Below, one piece after another: positions 9,235-17,248 of a DNA stretch of 32,272 bases. The translations under genes were made by a program, and so were the position numbers. Positions within the stretch are counted from its first letter, which is position 1. Every line of letters begins with the position of its first letter. This stretch comes from Candidatus Methanomethylophilaceae archaeon (lineage in GTDB: Archaea; Thermoplasmatota; Thermoplasmata; Methanomassiliicoccales; Methanomethylophilaceae). The DNA lies in assembly GCA_028694055.1 (NCBI GenBank), contig JAQUUA010000005.1, forward strand, positions 1 to 32,272. The letters run 5' to 3'. The notes under the pieces were generated by a model. The model saw only the letters and a list, made by a program, of their open reading frames with translations. It did not search any database and was not told the origin of the DNA.

Positions 9235-9264
9235 ACATATGTATATATGTGCATATATGCATAT
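9235..9264 (+). promoter_or_regulatory. arsR-arsM promoter/operator candidate
   Basis: acatatgtatatatgtgcatatatgcatat: TATA-like core plus the perfect 12-bp palindrome TGCATATATGCA (9250-9261), ending 4 nt before the proposed ATG at 9268. Confidence 0.5.
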
Positions 9265-9267
9265 TTC

Positions 9268-10311
9268 ATGCAAGATGATCAAGTCAGATTCTTCAAAGCC
9301 TTAGGGGATCCCACCCGTCTAAGCATTGTAGGCCACCTTATGATGAATGAGCATTGTGCCTGTGATTTCCAGGGCATGAATAAGAAGGACCAGACCACCA
9401 TATCGCGTCATCTCAAGATTCTGGACAATGCTGGAATCGTTAAGAGAGTCAAAGAAGGTCGAAATGTCAAATACAGTATCAAGGACGATGCCATGAGGGA
9501 CACCTTGATCCGAATGGGGGTCTTGCCGGTGGAAGATTGCGTCTGTTGCAGACCTCTGCCTAGCAACGAGGGGATCAAGCTCATGGTTCAGGATGCATAT
9601 GGCAAAATTGCCAGCGAAGGAGGTTCTTGTGGATGCAACTGTAGTTGCGGTGATAATTTCGACCCCAAAGAAGCTTCTGTTTTGCTCGGCTATTCGGAGG
9701 ACGACCTTGAAAAGCTAGCCGCCGCGAACCTAGGGCTGGGTTGTGGGAACCCCGGGGCAATGGGGGAGATAGAGGAAGGGATGACCGTCCTCGATCTGGG
9801 AAGCGGAGCTGGTTTGGATTCATTTCTGGCGGCTCTGAAAGTTGGCCCGCAGGGCAAGGTCATTGGAGTGGACATCACGACGGAGATGGTACAGAAGGCC
9901 AGGAGGAACGCCCAGGAGCTGGGTTTTTCCCATGTGGAGTTCCACGAGGGAGACATTGAGGACCTTCCCATACCAGATGCTTCAGTGGACGTGGTGCTCA
10001 GCAATTGCGTTATCAACTTGGCTCCGGACAAAGGCAAGGTGTTCAAGGAGGTATGTAGAGTGCTGCGTCCCGGAGGAAGAGCATATATCTCCGACATGGT
10101 CTTGACGGAAGAAATTACAACGGAGCAGAGGGCTAACAAGGAGCTCATAACCGGTTGTGTGGGCGGGGCGATCCTGCATCAAGATTATCTTCGCTTGATT
10201 GAGGAATCCGGGTTGAACCTGCTAAATGAAGGGGTTACAGAAGGTGTCGGGGAAAGACAGTATCCCGAGTTACCGGTTCTCAGCGTCAAAATCGTGGCCG
10301 GGAAGCCATGA
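9268..10311 (+). CDS. ArsR-family regulator fused to arsenite S-adenosylmethyltransferase (ArsR-ArsM)
   Basis: N-terminus is an ArsR winged helix (FFKALGDPTRLSIVGHLMMNEHCACDFQGM...TTISRHLKILDNAGIVKRVKEGRNVKYSI). C-terminus is an ArsM methyltransferase (GLGCGNP, VLDLGSGAGLDSFLAA, GVDITTEMVQKAR, SNCVINLAPDKGKVFKEVCRVLRPGGR, ITGCVGGA). One uninterrupted reading frame. Confidence 0.92.
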   Translation: MQDDQVRFFKALGDPTRLSIVGHLMMNEHCACDFQGMNKKDQTTISRHLKILDNAGIVKRVKEGRNVKYSIKDDAMRDTLIRMGVLPVEDCVCCRPLPSNEGIKLMVQDAYGKIASEGGSCGCNCSCGDNFDPKEASVLLGYSEDDLEKLAAANLGLGCGNPGAMGEIEEGMTVLDLGSGAGLDSFLAALKVGPQGKVIGVDITTEMVQKARRNAQELGFSHVEFHEGDIEDLPIPDASVDVVLSNCVINLAPDKGKVFKEVCRVLRPGGRAYISDMVLTEEITTEQRANKELITGCVGGAILHQDYLRLIEESGLNLLNEGVTEGVGERQYPELPVLSVKIVAGKP

Positions 10312-10457
10312 ATCTCGATGCATGAGGCTCAGTCTTGAGCGATGGTGCGACATGGAGACGGTTCCATGCTGGCTATGCGGAAATCTTAACTTATCATCGC
10401 CTCTTGTTTGAGGCTCTATTGCAAAGAAATATCTATTCGTGATTAATACCATGATAG

Positions 10458-11612
10458 ATGGTATCCAAGAGGCTGCAGAATGTTCCCACTTCCGGGACTG
10501 TGAAGATATCAAATATTGTCAGTCAGTTGAAGAGTGAAGGGGCGGACATCCTGTCTTTTTCCATGGGCGAGCCCGATTTCGCCACTCCGGAGAACATCAT
10601 CGATGCCTGTGTCGACTCTCTACGGGACCAGTTCACTCATTACACGCCTTCGCTAGGGATACCTGAGCTCCGCGAGGCCATCGCAGCCAAGACTCGCAAG
10701 GAGAACAACATCAAATGCACCTCCAAGAACGTCCTGGTGACACCCACCAAGCATGCCATCTTCATGATTGCCTTGGCATATCTGGACCCAGGAGATGAGG
10801 TCCTACTCGCTGACCCCTCATGGGTGACCTACGACGCCTGCATCCGCCTCGCCGGGGCCAAGCCGGTCTATGTCCCCACATCGTATGAGGATGAATTCAC
10901 CATGACCCCGGAGATGATGGCGGAGAAGGTCACCGACAAAACCCGCATGGTCTTCCTGAACTCCCCCTGCAACCCTACGGGTACGGTGATGTCCCGGAAC
11001 GACCTGAAAGGTATCGCTGACCTCTGCATGGACCATGACCTCCGGGTTCTTTCCGATGAAATCTATGAACGCATCATCTATGAGGGAGAGCACATTTCCA
11101 TCGGCTCTCTGGATGGGATGTTCGACCGGACCCTCACCGTATCCGGCCTCTCCAAGACCTATGCCATGACCGGTTGGAGGTTGGGATGGCTGGTGGCTCC
11201 GGAGTCTGACATCAAGGAGGTCAACAAGCTGCAGACCCATTCCATCACCTGCTGCGCCTCCTTCACCCAGCCTGCTGCTGTGGAGGCTTTGACCGGGCCA
11301 CAGGGGGAGATCGACCGCATGGTGGGGGAGTTCCGCAAGCGCCGGGATCTGATGTGCGACCTCATCGAGGACATCCCCGGCCTGTGTTGCACCAAGCCCA
11401 AGGGGGCGTTCTATGTATTCCCCCGATACGACCTGGACATGAGCTCCGAGGATTTCGCCGCCTATCTTCTCAAAGAGGCTCACGTTGCAGTCACCCCCGG
11501 ATCGGCCTTCGGTCCTTCCGGTGAGGGCTATCTGCGCCTATCCTACGCAGCCAGCGAGGAACAGATCATCGAGGGCATGCAGCGCATCAAGGATGCCATG
11601 TCCCGCTTATAG
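10458..11612 (+). CDS. Class I/II (aspartate-family) PLP-dependent aminotransferase
   Basis: ILSFSMGEPDFATPENI, THYTPSLGIPELREAIA, NSPCNPTG, SDEIYERIIY, SGLSKTYAMTGWRLGW. Confidence 0.95.
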   Translation: MVSKRLQNVPTSGTVKISNIVSQLKSEGADILSFSMGEPDFATPENIIDACVDSLRDQFTHYTPSLGIPELREAIAAKTRKENNIKCTSKNVLVTPTKHAIFMIALAYLDPGDEVLLADPSWVTYDACIRLAGAKPVYVPTSYEDEFTMTPEMMAEKVTDKTRMVFLNSPCNPTGTVMSRNDLKGIADLCMDHDLRVLSDEIYERIIYEGEHISIGSLDGMFDRTLTVSGLSKTYAMTGWRLGWLVAPESDIKEVNKLQTHSITCCASFTQPAAVEALTGPQGEIDRMVGEFRKRRDLMCDLIEDIPGLCCTKPKGAFYVFPRYDLDMSSEDFAAYLLKEAHVAVTPGSAFGPSGEGYLRLSYAASEEQIIEGMQRIKDAMSRL

Positions 11613-11621
11613 GGCCGAGCA

Positions 11622-11640
11622 GTAAAATTTATAATATATA
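11622..11640 (+). promoter_or_regulatory. Putative TATA region for the aminotransferase-serA operon
   Basis: gtaaaatttataatatata about 95 bp upstream of GTG 11728, implying a leader of roughly 70 nt. Confidence 0.4.
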
Positions 11641-11727
11641 GCAATTAAGGGTCAAAGGGCGTGCGGCATCGCCTCCTGTAGGTGCCAGTTGTCGCCAGCC
11701 AAGGGAACCGGAACCGAGAGGGATAAC

Positions 11728-12792
11728 GTGAGTAAAAGACTGTTCACCGTCGGCCCCGTGGAGGTCATGGAGGACGTGCGCCAGGTCATGGCCCGCCCTA
11801 TGATCACCCACCGCTGCAAGGAATATAGGCAGCTCCACGAGGGCATCGTGGAGAAGATGCGAAAGGTCCTGGACACGGACATGGACATCCTCCTGGTGGG
11901 AGGATCGGCCTCAGTGTTCCTGGAAGCCTGCATCCGGAACGGAGTGAGCAGGAAGAACTTGGGGGCCTCCAACGGGTCCTTCGGAAACCGCTGGCAGGAG
12001 ATATCCGCCCTCAATGGCAAGGATGTGAAGAAGATCCAGGTGCCATGGGGTGAACCCATCCGGGCCCAAGACCTGGATGGACAGGTGGGATCGGACATCG
12101 AGGCCGTGACCGTGGTCAGCAACGAGTCTTCCACGGGTGTGCTCAATCCCCTGCCGGAGATCGTGGACAGTGTCCGGTCCCAGGGCGACGCGTTGTTGTT
12201 CGTGGATGCCGTGACCTCCGCCACCGCTGTGGACCTGGAACTGAGGCGTCTGGATTTGGATGCTGTGGTCTTCGGTTCCCAGAAAGCGTTGTCCCTCCCC
12301 CCTGGCCTGGCCTTCCTGGCCTGCAGTGAACGTCTGTTGGAGAAGGCCAAGACGGTGCAGAACCGGGGCTTCTACACCGACATCCTGGAATTGAAGAAGA
12401 AGAATGACGAGAACTACGCCCTCACCACTCCCCCGGTATCCCTGATGTATGGTCTGGATTACCAGTTGGACCGTATCATGGCCGAGGGCACCGCCGCCCG
12501 CTATCGCCGACACGAGGAGATGGCCAAGCTGCTGGAGGACTGGGCGGCCAAGAGGGACGGCATCTATCCGTTGGAAGGATTCCGTTCCCGCACCATAGCG
12601 GTCATCAACAAGGGTTCCATGCCCTACGACCAATTCTCGGCCGGTCTCAAGGCCAAGGGTTTCGAGGTCTCCAACGGTTACGGGAAGATCAAGGACAGCA
12701 CCTTCCGCGTTGGATGCATGGGCGACCTGACTGTAAAAGACATCAAAGATCTCATTCAAGCAATGGACACCACCCTGGAGGAACTGAAATGA
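11728..12792 (+). CDS. Class V aminotransferase (alanine-glyoxylate / serine-pyruvate type; candidate phosphoserine aminotransferase)
   Basis: MSKRLFTVGPVEVMEDVRQVMARPMITHRCKEYRQLHEGI...VVSNESSTGVLNP...FVDAVTSATAVDLELRRLDLDAVVFGSQKALSLPPGLAF. GTG start with gagaggg Shine-Dalgarno-like sequence just upstream. Confidence 0.88.
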   Translation: MSKRLFTVGPVEVMEDVRQVMARPMITHRCKEYRQLHEGIVEKMRKVLDTDMDILLVGGSASVFLEACIRNGVSRKNLGASNGSFGNRWQEISALNGKDVKKIQVPWGEPIRAQDLDGQVGSDIEAVTVVSNESSTGVLNPLPEIVDSVRSQGDALLFVDAVTSATAVDLELRRLDLDAVVFGSQKALSLPPGLAFLACSERLLEKAKTVQNRGFYTDILELKKKNDENYALTTPPVSLMYGLDYQLDRIMAEGTAARYRRHEEMAKLLEDWAAKRDGIYPLEGFRSRTIAVINKGSMPYDQFSAGLKAKGFEVSNGYGKIKDSTFRVGCMGDLTVKDIKDLIQAMDTTLEELK

Positions 12793-14396
12793 AACTGCTT
12801 GTCACCGACCCTCTCTCGGAAGAGGGGCTGAAGCTGCTCACCGAATCCGGCATACCCGTTGACGTTAGACCCGGCCTGTCGGAGGAGGAACTCTGTCAGA
12901 TAATCGAAGCCTATGATGGCGTCATCATCCGCAGCGGCACCACCATAACCGCCAAGGTCATCGATGCCGGGAAGAACCTGAAGGTCATCGGACGCGCCGG
13001 CGTGGGCGTGGACAATGTGGACGTGCCACATGCCACCCGCAAGGGCATCCTGGTCATGAACACCCCTTCCGCCAACATCATATCCGCCGCGGAGCACTCC
13101 TTGGCGATGATGATGTCCCTGGCCCGTAATGTGGTGTGGGCGCACAACTCCGTGCACTCCGGCAAATGGGAGAGGGGCAAGTTCACCGGCATGGAGCTGT
13201 TCGGCAAGACCCTGGGGATCCTGGGCGTCGGCCGAGTGGGTGGAGAGGTGGCCAAACGGGCCAAGTCCTTCAACATGAAGCTCCTGGGTTACGACCCCTA
13301 TCTGCCAGCGGACATCGCCGAGAACCTAGGTGTGAAGCTCACAACTGTGGAGGAAGTCATAACCCAAGCGGACATCATCACCATCCATGCTCCACTCACC
13401 CCGGCCACTAAGGACATGATAGGTGCGGAGCAGTTCGAGATGATGAAGCCCCATGCCTTGTTGATCAACGTAGCCCGCGGAGGGATCGTCAACGAGGATG
13501 CCCTGTACGAGGCCCTGAGCAAGAAACGCATCGCCGGTGCTGCCTTCGATGTCTTCGTGCAGGAGCCTCTGCCGGCGGAATCCCCGCTCATGAAGCTCCC
13601 CAACCTCATCACAACCCCCCATCTGGGTGCCAGCACCAAGGAGGCCCAGGAGAAGGTGTCCGTGGAGATGGCAGAGCATGTGATCATGTTCATGAGGGAT
13701 GGTATAATATCCAACGCCATCAACGCCCCTCGCGGCCAATTGTCGCCCGAGGTGGCTCCGTATGTGAAGTTGGCGGAGACGCTCTCCAGCTTCGCCCATC
13801 AGGCCCTCGGTGAGCGCCCGGTGGACAAGATCGAGGTCAAGGTGCATGGGGACATATCCGCATTTGACACCCGCATGGTCACCCTCTCCGCCGTCATCGG
13901 CCTCATGAGCAATATACTGGGGGAGTCCACCAACATCATCAACGCCGAGTCCTTGGCCAAATCCAAAGGAATCAGTATCGTGGAGACCAAGACCGATTGC
14001 TGCAGCCACTACAACAACATGGTGAGCGTGAAGCTCACTTCTGGCAAGGAGAGCAAGGAGCTCCGCGGGACGGTGTTCCCTACCGAAAAACCACGCATCG
14101 TGGGCATGGACGACTTCGTCATAGAGCTGCCCTTGGACAGCAACTTCTTCATGGCGGTCTACAAGGACGGCCCGGGAGTCATAGGGCGCATCGGCCGCAT
14201 CCTGGGCGAGAACGGCATCAACATCGCCCAGATGTCCGTGGGCCGGGAAGGTCCGGACGGGAATGCGCTCATGCTCATGGGCGTGGACCATCTGGTAAGT
14301 GACGCTGTGCTGAAGCAGATCAAGGAGTCCGGGCCCTTCGTCACCACCCGTTTCATACGCCTCCTGGGAATAGAGGAACGCAGCTACATGTCTTGA
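12789..14396 (+). CDS. serA: D-3-phosphoglycerate dehydrogenase
   Basis: MKLLVTDPLSEEGLKLL, VIGRAGVGVDNVDVPHAT, LGILGVGRVGGEVAKRAKSF, INVARGGIVNEDAL, TTPHLGASTKEAQEKV; C-terminal ACT-like region GPGVIGRIGRILGENGINIAQMSVGRE. ATG overlaps the upstream stop by 4 bp (ATGA). Confidence 0.95.
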   Translation: MKLLVTDPLSEEGLKLLTESGIPVDVRPGLSEEELCQIIEAYDGVIIRSGTTITAKVIDAGKNLKVIGRAGVGVDNVDVPHATRKGILVMNTPSANIISAAEHSLAMMMSLARNVVWAHNSVHSGKWERGKFTGMELFGKTLGILGVGRVGGEVAKRAKSFNMKLLGYDPYLPADIAENLGVKLTTVEEVITQADIITIHAPLTPATKDMIGAEQFEMMKPHALLINVARGGIVNEDALYEALSKKRIAGAAFDVFVQEPLPAESPLMKLPNLITTPHLGASTKEAQEKVSVEMAEHVIMFMRDGIISNAINAPRGQLSPEVAPYVKLAETLSSFAHQALGERPVDKIEVKVHGDISAFDTRMVTLSAVIGLMSNILGESTNIINAESLAKSKGISIVETKTDCCSHYNNMVSVKLTSGKESKELRGTVFPTEKPRIVGMDDFVIELPLDSNFFMAVYKDGPGVIGRIGRILGENGINIAQMSVGREGPDGNALMLMGVDHLVSDAVLKQIKESGPFVTTRFIRLLGIEERSYMS

Positions 14397-14680
14397 AGGC
14401 GGGCCCGTACGCTCTCCACCTTCTGGTGCAGGGCGTCATCCCGTCCTTCCCGGTCATCGATTTCCACGCGGGTGAGCACCCGTCGGCTGTGTCGTCGCAT
14501 CGTCCGATGGCATCGGGCGATGAGGCCCATGACCTCGTCCAGTTCTCCTTCCACCACGGTGGCCATGGGCGTGAGCTGGTATGGCAGGCCGCTGTCTCGC
14601 ACCAGGGAGACGCAGATGGCCACGTACTCGCTGACGCTCTCTCCCTTGTCCAAGGGCACTATGCTGAAGGAAGCGATCAT
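14384..14680 (-). CDS. MTH1187/YkoF-family (DUF77) thiamine-binding protein
   Basis: 98 aa: MIASFSIVPLDKGESVSEYVAICVSLVRDSGLPYQLTPMATVVEGELDEVMGLIARCH matches the MTH1187 family. Tail-to-tail 13-bp overlap with serA. Confidence 0.88.
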   Translation of the reverse strand: MIASFSIVPLDKGESVSEYVAICVSLVRDSGLPYQLTPMATVVEGELDEVMGLIARCHRTMRRHSRRVLTRVEIDDREGRDDALHQKVESVRARLQDM

Positions 14681-14768
14681 ATCTGAAGGAACGATTCGAG
14701 ACTAGATTAAGAGTGATGTCCGCCTCATAATTATGGCCGATCTCGTTTAAAAACAGGAACAAGGCAAA

Positions 14769-14779
14769 CGTTATATACG
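14769..14779 (+). promoter_or_regulatory. Putative TATA box for the 150-aa protein gene
   Basis: cgTTATATACg about 60 bp upstream of ATG 14835, with a Shine-Dalgarno-like agaggaag upstream of the ATG. Confidence 0.4.
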
Positions 14780-14834
14780 GTGAATTTAAAGTCTATCACT
14801 TATTGCTTTCACGAGCGCATAAAGAGGAAGTTGT

Positions 14835-15287
14835 ATGACATTCGGACTAGATATGACGGAAGCCGCCGCTACTATGGAGGCCGGATTGGAGCTAGTAGGA
14901 TTCGAGAAACGCATCACACTGACTGTATCTGATCTTACCACGGCCATCAAGAACGGCATTGACATGAAAGGGATGCCTGATGAGCAGGCCCAACATCTTG
15001 CACAACACGTTTTGAATTTCTTTGGGTATTCTGACCGAATTATCGACAACATCCTGGAGCCTGAGGACCGGGATGCCTTCTACATGCTGGAGGACACCGG
15101 CATTCTGACCACCGAGAGAGAGGAGACCACCCTCTACGACGGCAGAGAGTGGCGCATCCATTATTGGTTATTCAAGAGAGACCGCATCATCGACCTCATC
15201 AACAAGGGTTCCCGCATCGAGGAGATTATCGCGGTTTCGGATTCTGTCTACGACGACATACCTGACAACTGCTGGACCCGGGACTGA
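14835..15287 (+). CDS. DUF6015-like protein of unknown function
   Basis: 150-aa ORF with promoter and SD: TFGLDMTEAAATMEAGLELVGFEKRITLTVSDLTTAIKNGIDMKG...DRDAFYMLEDTGILTTEREETTLYDGREWRIHYWLFKRDRI. Family name is from memory and not verified. Confidence 0.7.
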   Translation: MTFGLDMTEAAATMEAGLELVGFEKRITLTVSDLTTAIKNGIDMKGMPDEQAQHLAQHVLNFFGYSDRIIDNILEPEDRDAFYMLEDTGILTTEREETTLYDGREWRIHYWLFKRDRIIDLINKGSRIEEIIAVSDSVYDDIPDNCWTRD

Positions 15288-15306
15288 TCCAGTCCGGGTC
15301 TTTTTC
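15276..15306 (+). terminator. Hairpin plus U-tract terminator-like structure overlapping the stop codon
   Basis: GACCCGGGACTG-atc-CAGTCCGGGTC (one bulged G) followed by TTTTT. Confidence 0.65.
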
Positions 15307-15309
15307 CAC

Positions 15310-15327
15310 CCGGGCCTCGGCCCGGGC
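15310..15327 (+). other. Second GC-rich hairpin
   Basis: Perfect inverted repeat CCCGGGCC-tc-GGCCCGGG immediately after the T-tract and 21 bp before the helicase ATG. Confidence 0.6.
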
Positions 15328-15348
15328 ATTCGATCCCATCCCTGAGAC

Positions 15349-17238
15349 ATGCGTCTTTTTCCCTACACCCCCCGCGGGGACCAAGTGGAGTTCGTCAGTC
15401 TGGTGCGTGACACCGTGCGACAGCGCTCACACGCTGTTGTGGAGAGTGGCACGGGCACAGGAAAGACGGTCTGCGCTTTAGCAGGCTCCTTGGAGGAGTC
15501 CTTGGAAGACCAGCGGAAACTGGTCTACATCACCCGTACCAAGTCCCAGCAACGCCAGGTGATGCTGGAGTTGCGGCGAATATCCCGTATCCAAGGATTG
15601 TTGGGGCTCAGCATGCAAGGCCGGGGCTCTTCCTGCCCCATGGCGGAGCAGGATCCAGAGCTGAAGAGTGGTTCCGCCGAGGAGCTTTCCGGTTATTGTG
15701 CCCAGCAGAAACGTCTGGCCTTGAAGGGAGACCAGGGGTGTCCATACTATGCGCACACCCTCTGCATTGACATAGAGGAGTTGGCCGCCTTCTGCCGAAG
15801 GGAGCTTCCCACCGCCGAGGAGTTCGCCGATCACTGCCTCCGTCAGAAGGCCTGTCCTTATGAGGCCATGAAGCTCCTGCTCCCGCAGGCGGATGTGGTG
15901 GTCGCCCCCTACAACTACCTTTTCCTGCCCTTCATCCGCAACCGTTTCCTGGAGTGGTTGAACTGTGACATCGAGGACTTGACAGTGGTGGTGGATGAGG
16001 CCCATAATCTGCCGGAATACCTGCGAGGGGTGAGCAGCATGGGCTACTCCCGGTATGCTTTGGAGATGCTGGCCAAGGAGAGCGATGAGTTCCAGGACCC
16101 CGAGGTCATGGACGGGGTGTCGGTGCTGGACCTCTACGGCATCATGAAGGACCTCCTGACGGAGGCGGTTGATGACTACTTGGGTGACGAAGACGGCCTC
16201 CTACCCCCTGGGTTCGTGAACGAAGGCCTCCTGCTGAATCTCCGTTGTTCATCCAGCAGTCTCAAGAACATGAACCATGTCCTCATAGACCATGGGATAC
16301 TGGCCAGGGACCAGAAGAGGGAGCAAGGGCGTCTTCCACGATCGTACATGCTCTCCTTGGGGCATTTCCTGCAGTTCTGGACATCCTTGGAGGAACGTTT
16401 CTATGTCCGTCTGGTAACCGGCGGTGAGAACCCCTCCTTCGAGACCTATTGCCTGGACGCCTCGCTGGCGGCGGAACCGCTGCGGCAATGCCATTCCTCC
16501 ATCCATATGTCCGGCACCTTGGACCCCATAACCGAATACCGGGACTCATTGGGTCTGGCTCGTAACACCGTCCTCCGGTACTTCAAGTCCCCTTTTCCCA
16601 GCCGGAACCTCCTCACCCTCTATGCCGACGACGTGTCCACCAAGTATGAGGAGATGTCCCGGGACCGAGGGATGCTGCCGCGTCTGGAGGAGTACGTGGT
16701 GGGCATCTGCAATTCCACAGACCGCAACACAGCGGTGTTCTTCCCCTCATACGGCCTGATGGACCGGTTCATTTCCGATGGTGTGCTGTCCCGGTTGAAC
16801 TGCAACGTGCACGTGGAGGCCAAGGGGATGCCCCAGGCCGAGCTGATGGAGGCCGTGGACCGATTCCGTTGTTCCCGTGGGGATGTCTTGTTCTCGGTGA
16901 TGGGTGGTCGTGTCAGTGAAGGCCTGGACTTCCCGGATGAGGATATGGAGGTGGCGGTGGTGGTAGGGATACCCTATCCCCGCCCCTCTGCCCGTCAGCG
17001 GGCCCTGATGTCCTATTACGACCAGAAGTTCAACAAGGGTTGGGAATACACCGTAAAGGCTCCCACGGTGCGGAAGATGAGGCAAGCCATCGGGCGCCTC
17101 ATCCGTTCTGAGACCGATCGCGGGGCGGCGGTTATACTGGACCGCCGGGCCCAGTCCTTCCCCCAGTTGGATGTCGTGTTCTCACCCGAGCCCATATCCG
17201 AGGTGGCCAGATTCTTCCAGGAAGCAAAGGTTAATTAA
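15349..17238 (+). CDS. XPD/Rad3/DinG-family ATP-dependent DNA helicase (Fe-S type)
   Basis: Walker A ESGTGTGKT, DEAH box VVDEAHN, motif VI region MRQAIGRLIRSETDRG. Cys residues between Walker A and DEAH (SSCPM, GCPYY, KACPYE) are compatible with an XPD-type Fe-S cluster. Confidence 0.9.
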   Translation: MRLFPYTPRGDQVEFVSLVRDTVRQRSHAVVESGTGTGKTVCALAGSLEESLEDQRKLVYITRTKSQQRQVMLELRRISRIQGLLGLSMQGRGSSCPMAEQDPELKSGSAEELSGYCAQQKRLALKGDQGCPYYAHTLCIDIEELAAFCRRELPTAEEFADHCLRQKACPYEAMKLLLPQADVVVAPYNYLFLPFIRNRFLEWLNCDIEDLTVVVDEAHNLPEYLRGVSSMGYSRYALEMLAKESDEFQDPEVMDGVSVLDLYGIMKDLLTEAVDDYLGDEDGLLPPGFVNEGLLLNLRCSSSSLKNMNHVLIDHGILARDQKREQGRLPRSYMLSLGHFLQFWTSLEERFYVRLVTGGENPSFETYCLDASLAAEPLRQCHSSIHMSGTLDPITEYRDSLGLARNTVLRYFKSPFPSRNLLTLYADDVSTKYEEMSRDRGMLPRLEEYVVGICNSTDRNTAVFFPSYGLMDRFISDGVLSRLNCNVHVEAKGMPQAELMEAVDRFRCSRGDVLFSVMGGRVSEGLDFPDEDMEVAVVVGIPYPRPSARQRALMSYYDQKFNKGWEYTVKAPTVRKMRQAIGRLIRSETDRGAAVILDRRAQSFPQLDVVFSPEPISEVARFFQEAKVN

Positions 17239-17248
17239 TCGCAGTCCG

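Noticed and set aside
11911-12759. 282-aa minus-strand ORF
   Set aside because: Shadow ORF antisense to the class V aminotransferase; no plausible start signals or motifs.
12714-12788. Upstream extension of serA in the ORF track
   Set aside because: Overlaps the end of the aminotransferase; the ATG at 12789 with ATGA coupling gives the canonical MKLLVTDPLSEEGL start.
13326-14291. 321-aa minus-strand ORF antisense to serA
   Set aside because: His/Gly/Val-rich low-complexity-like translation, opposite strongly supported serA motifs.
17171-17248. Upstream extension of carS (MSCSHPSPYPRWPDSSRKQ...)
   Set aside because: Lies within the helicase 3' end and is not hydrophobic or conserved-looking; ATG 17249 or 17261 fits better.
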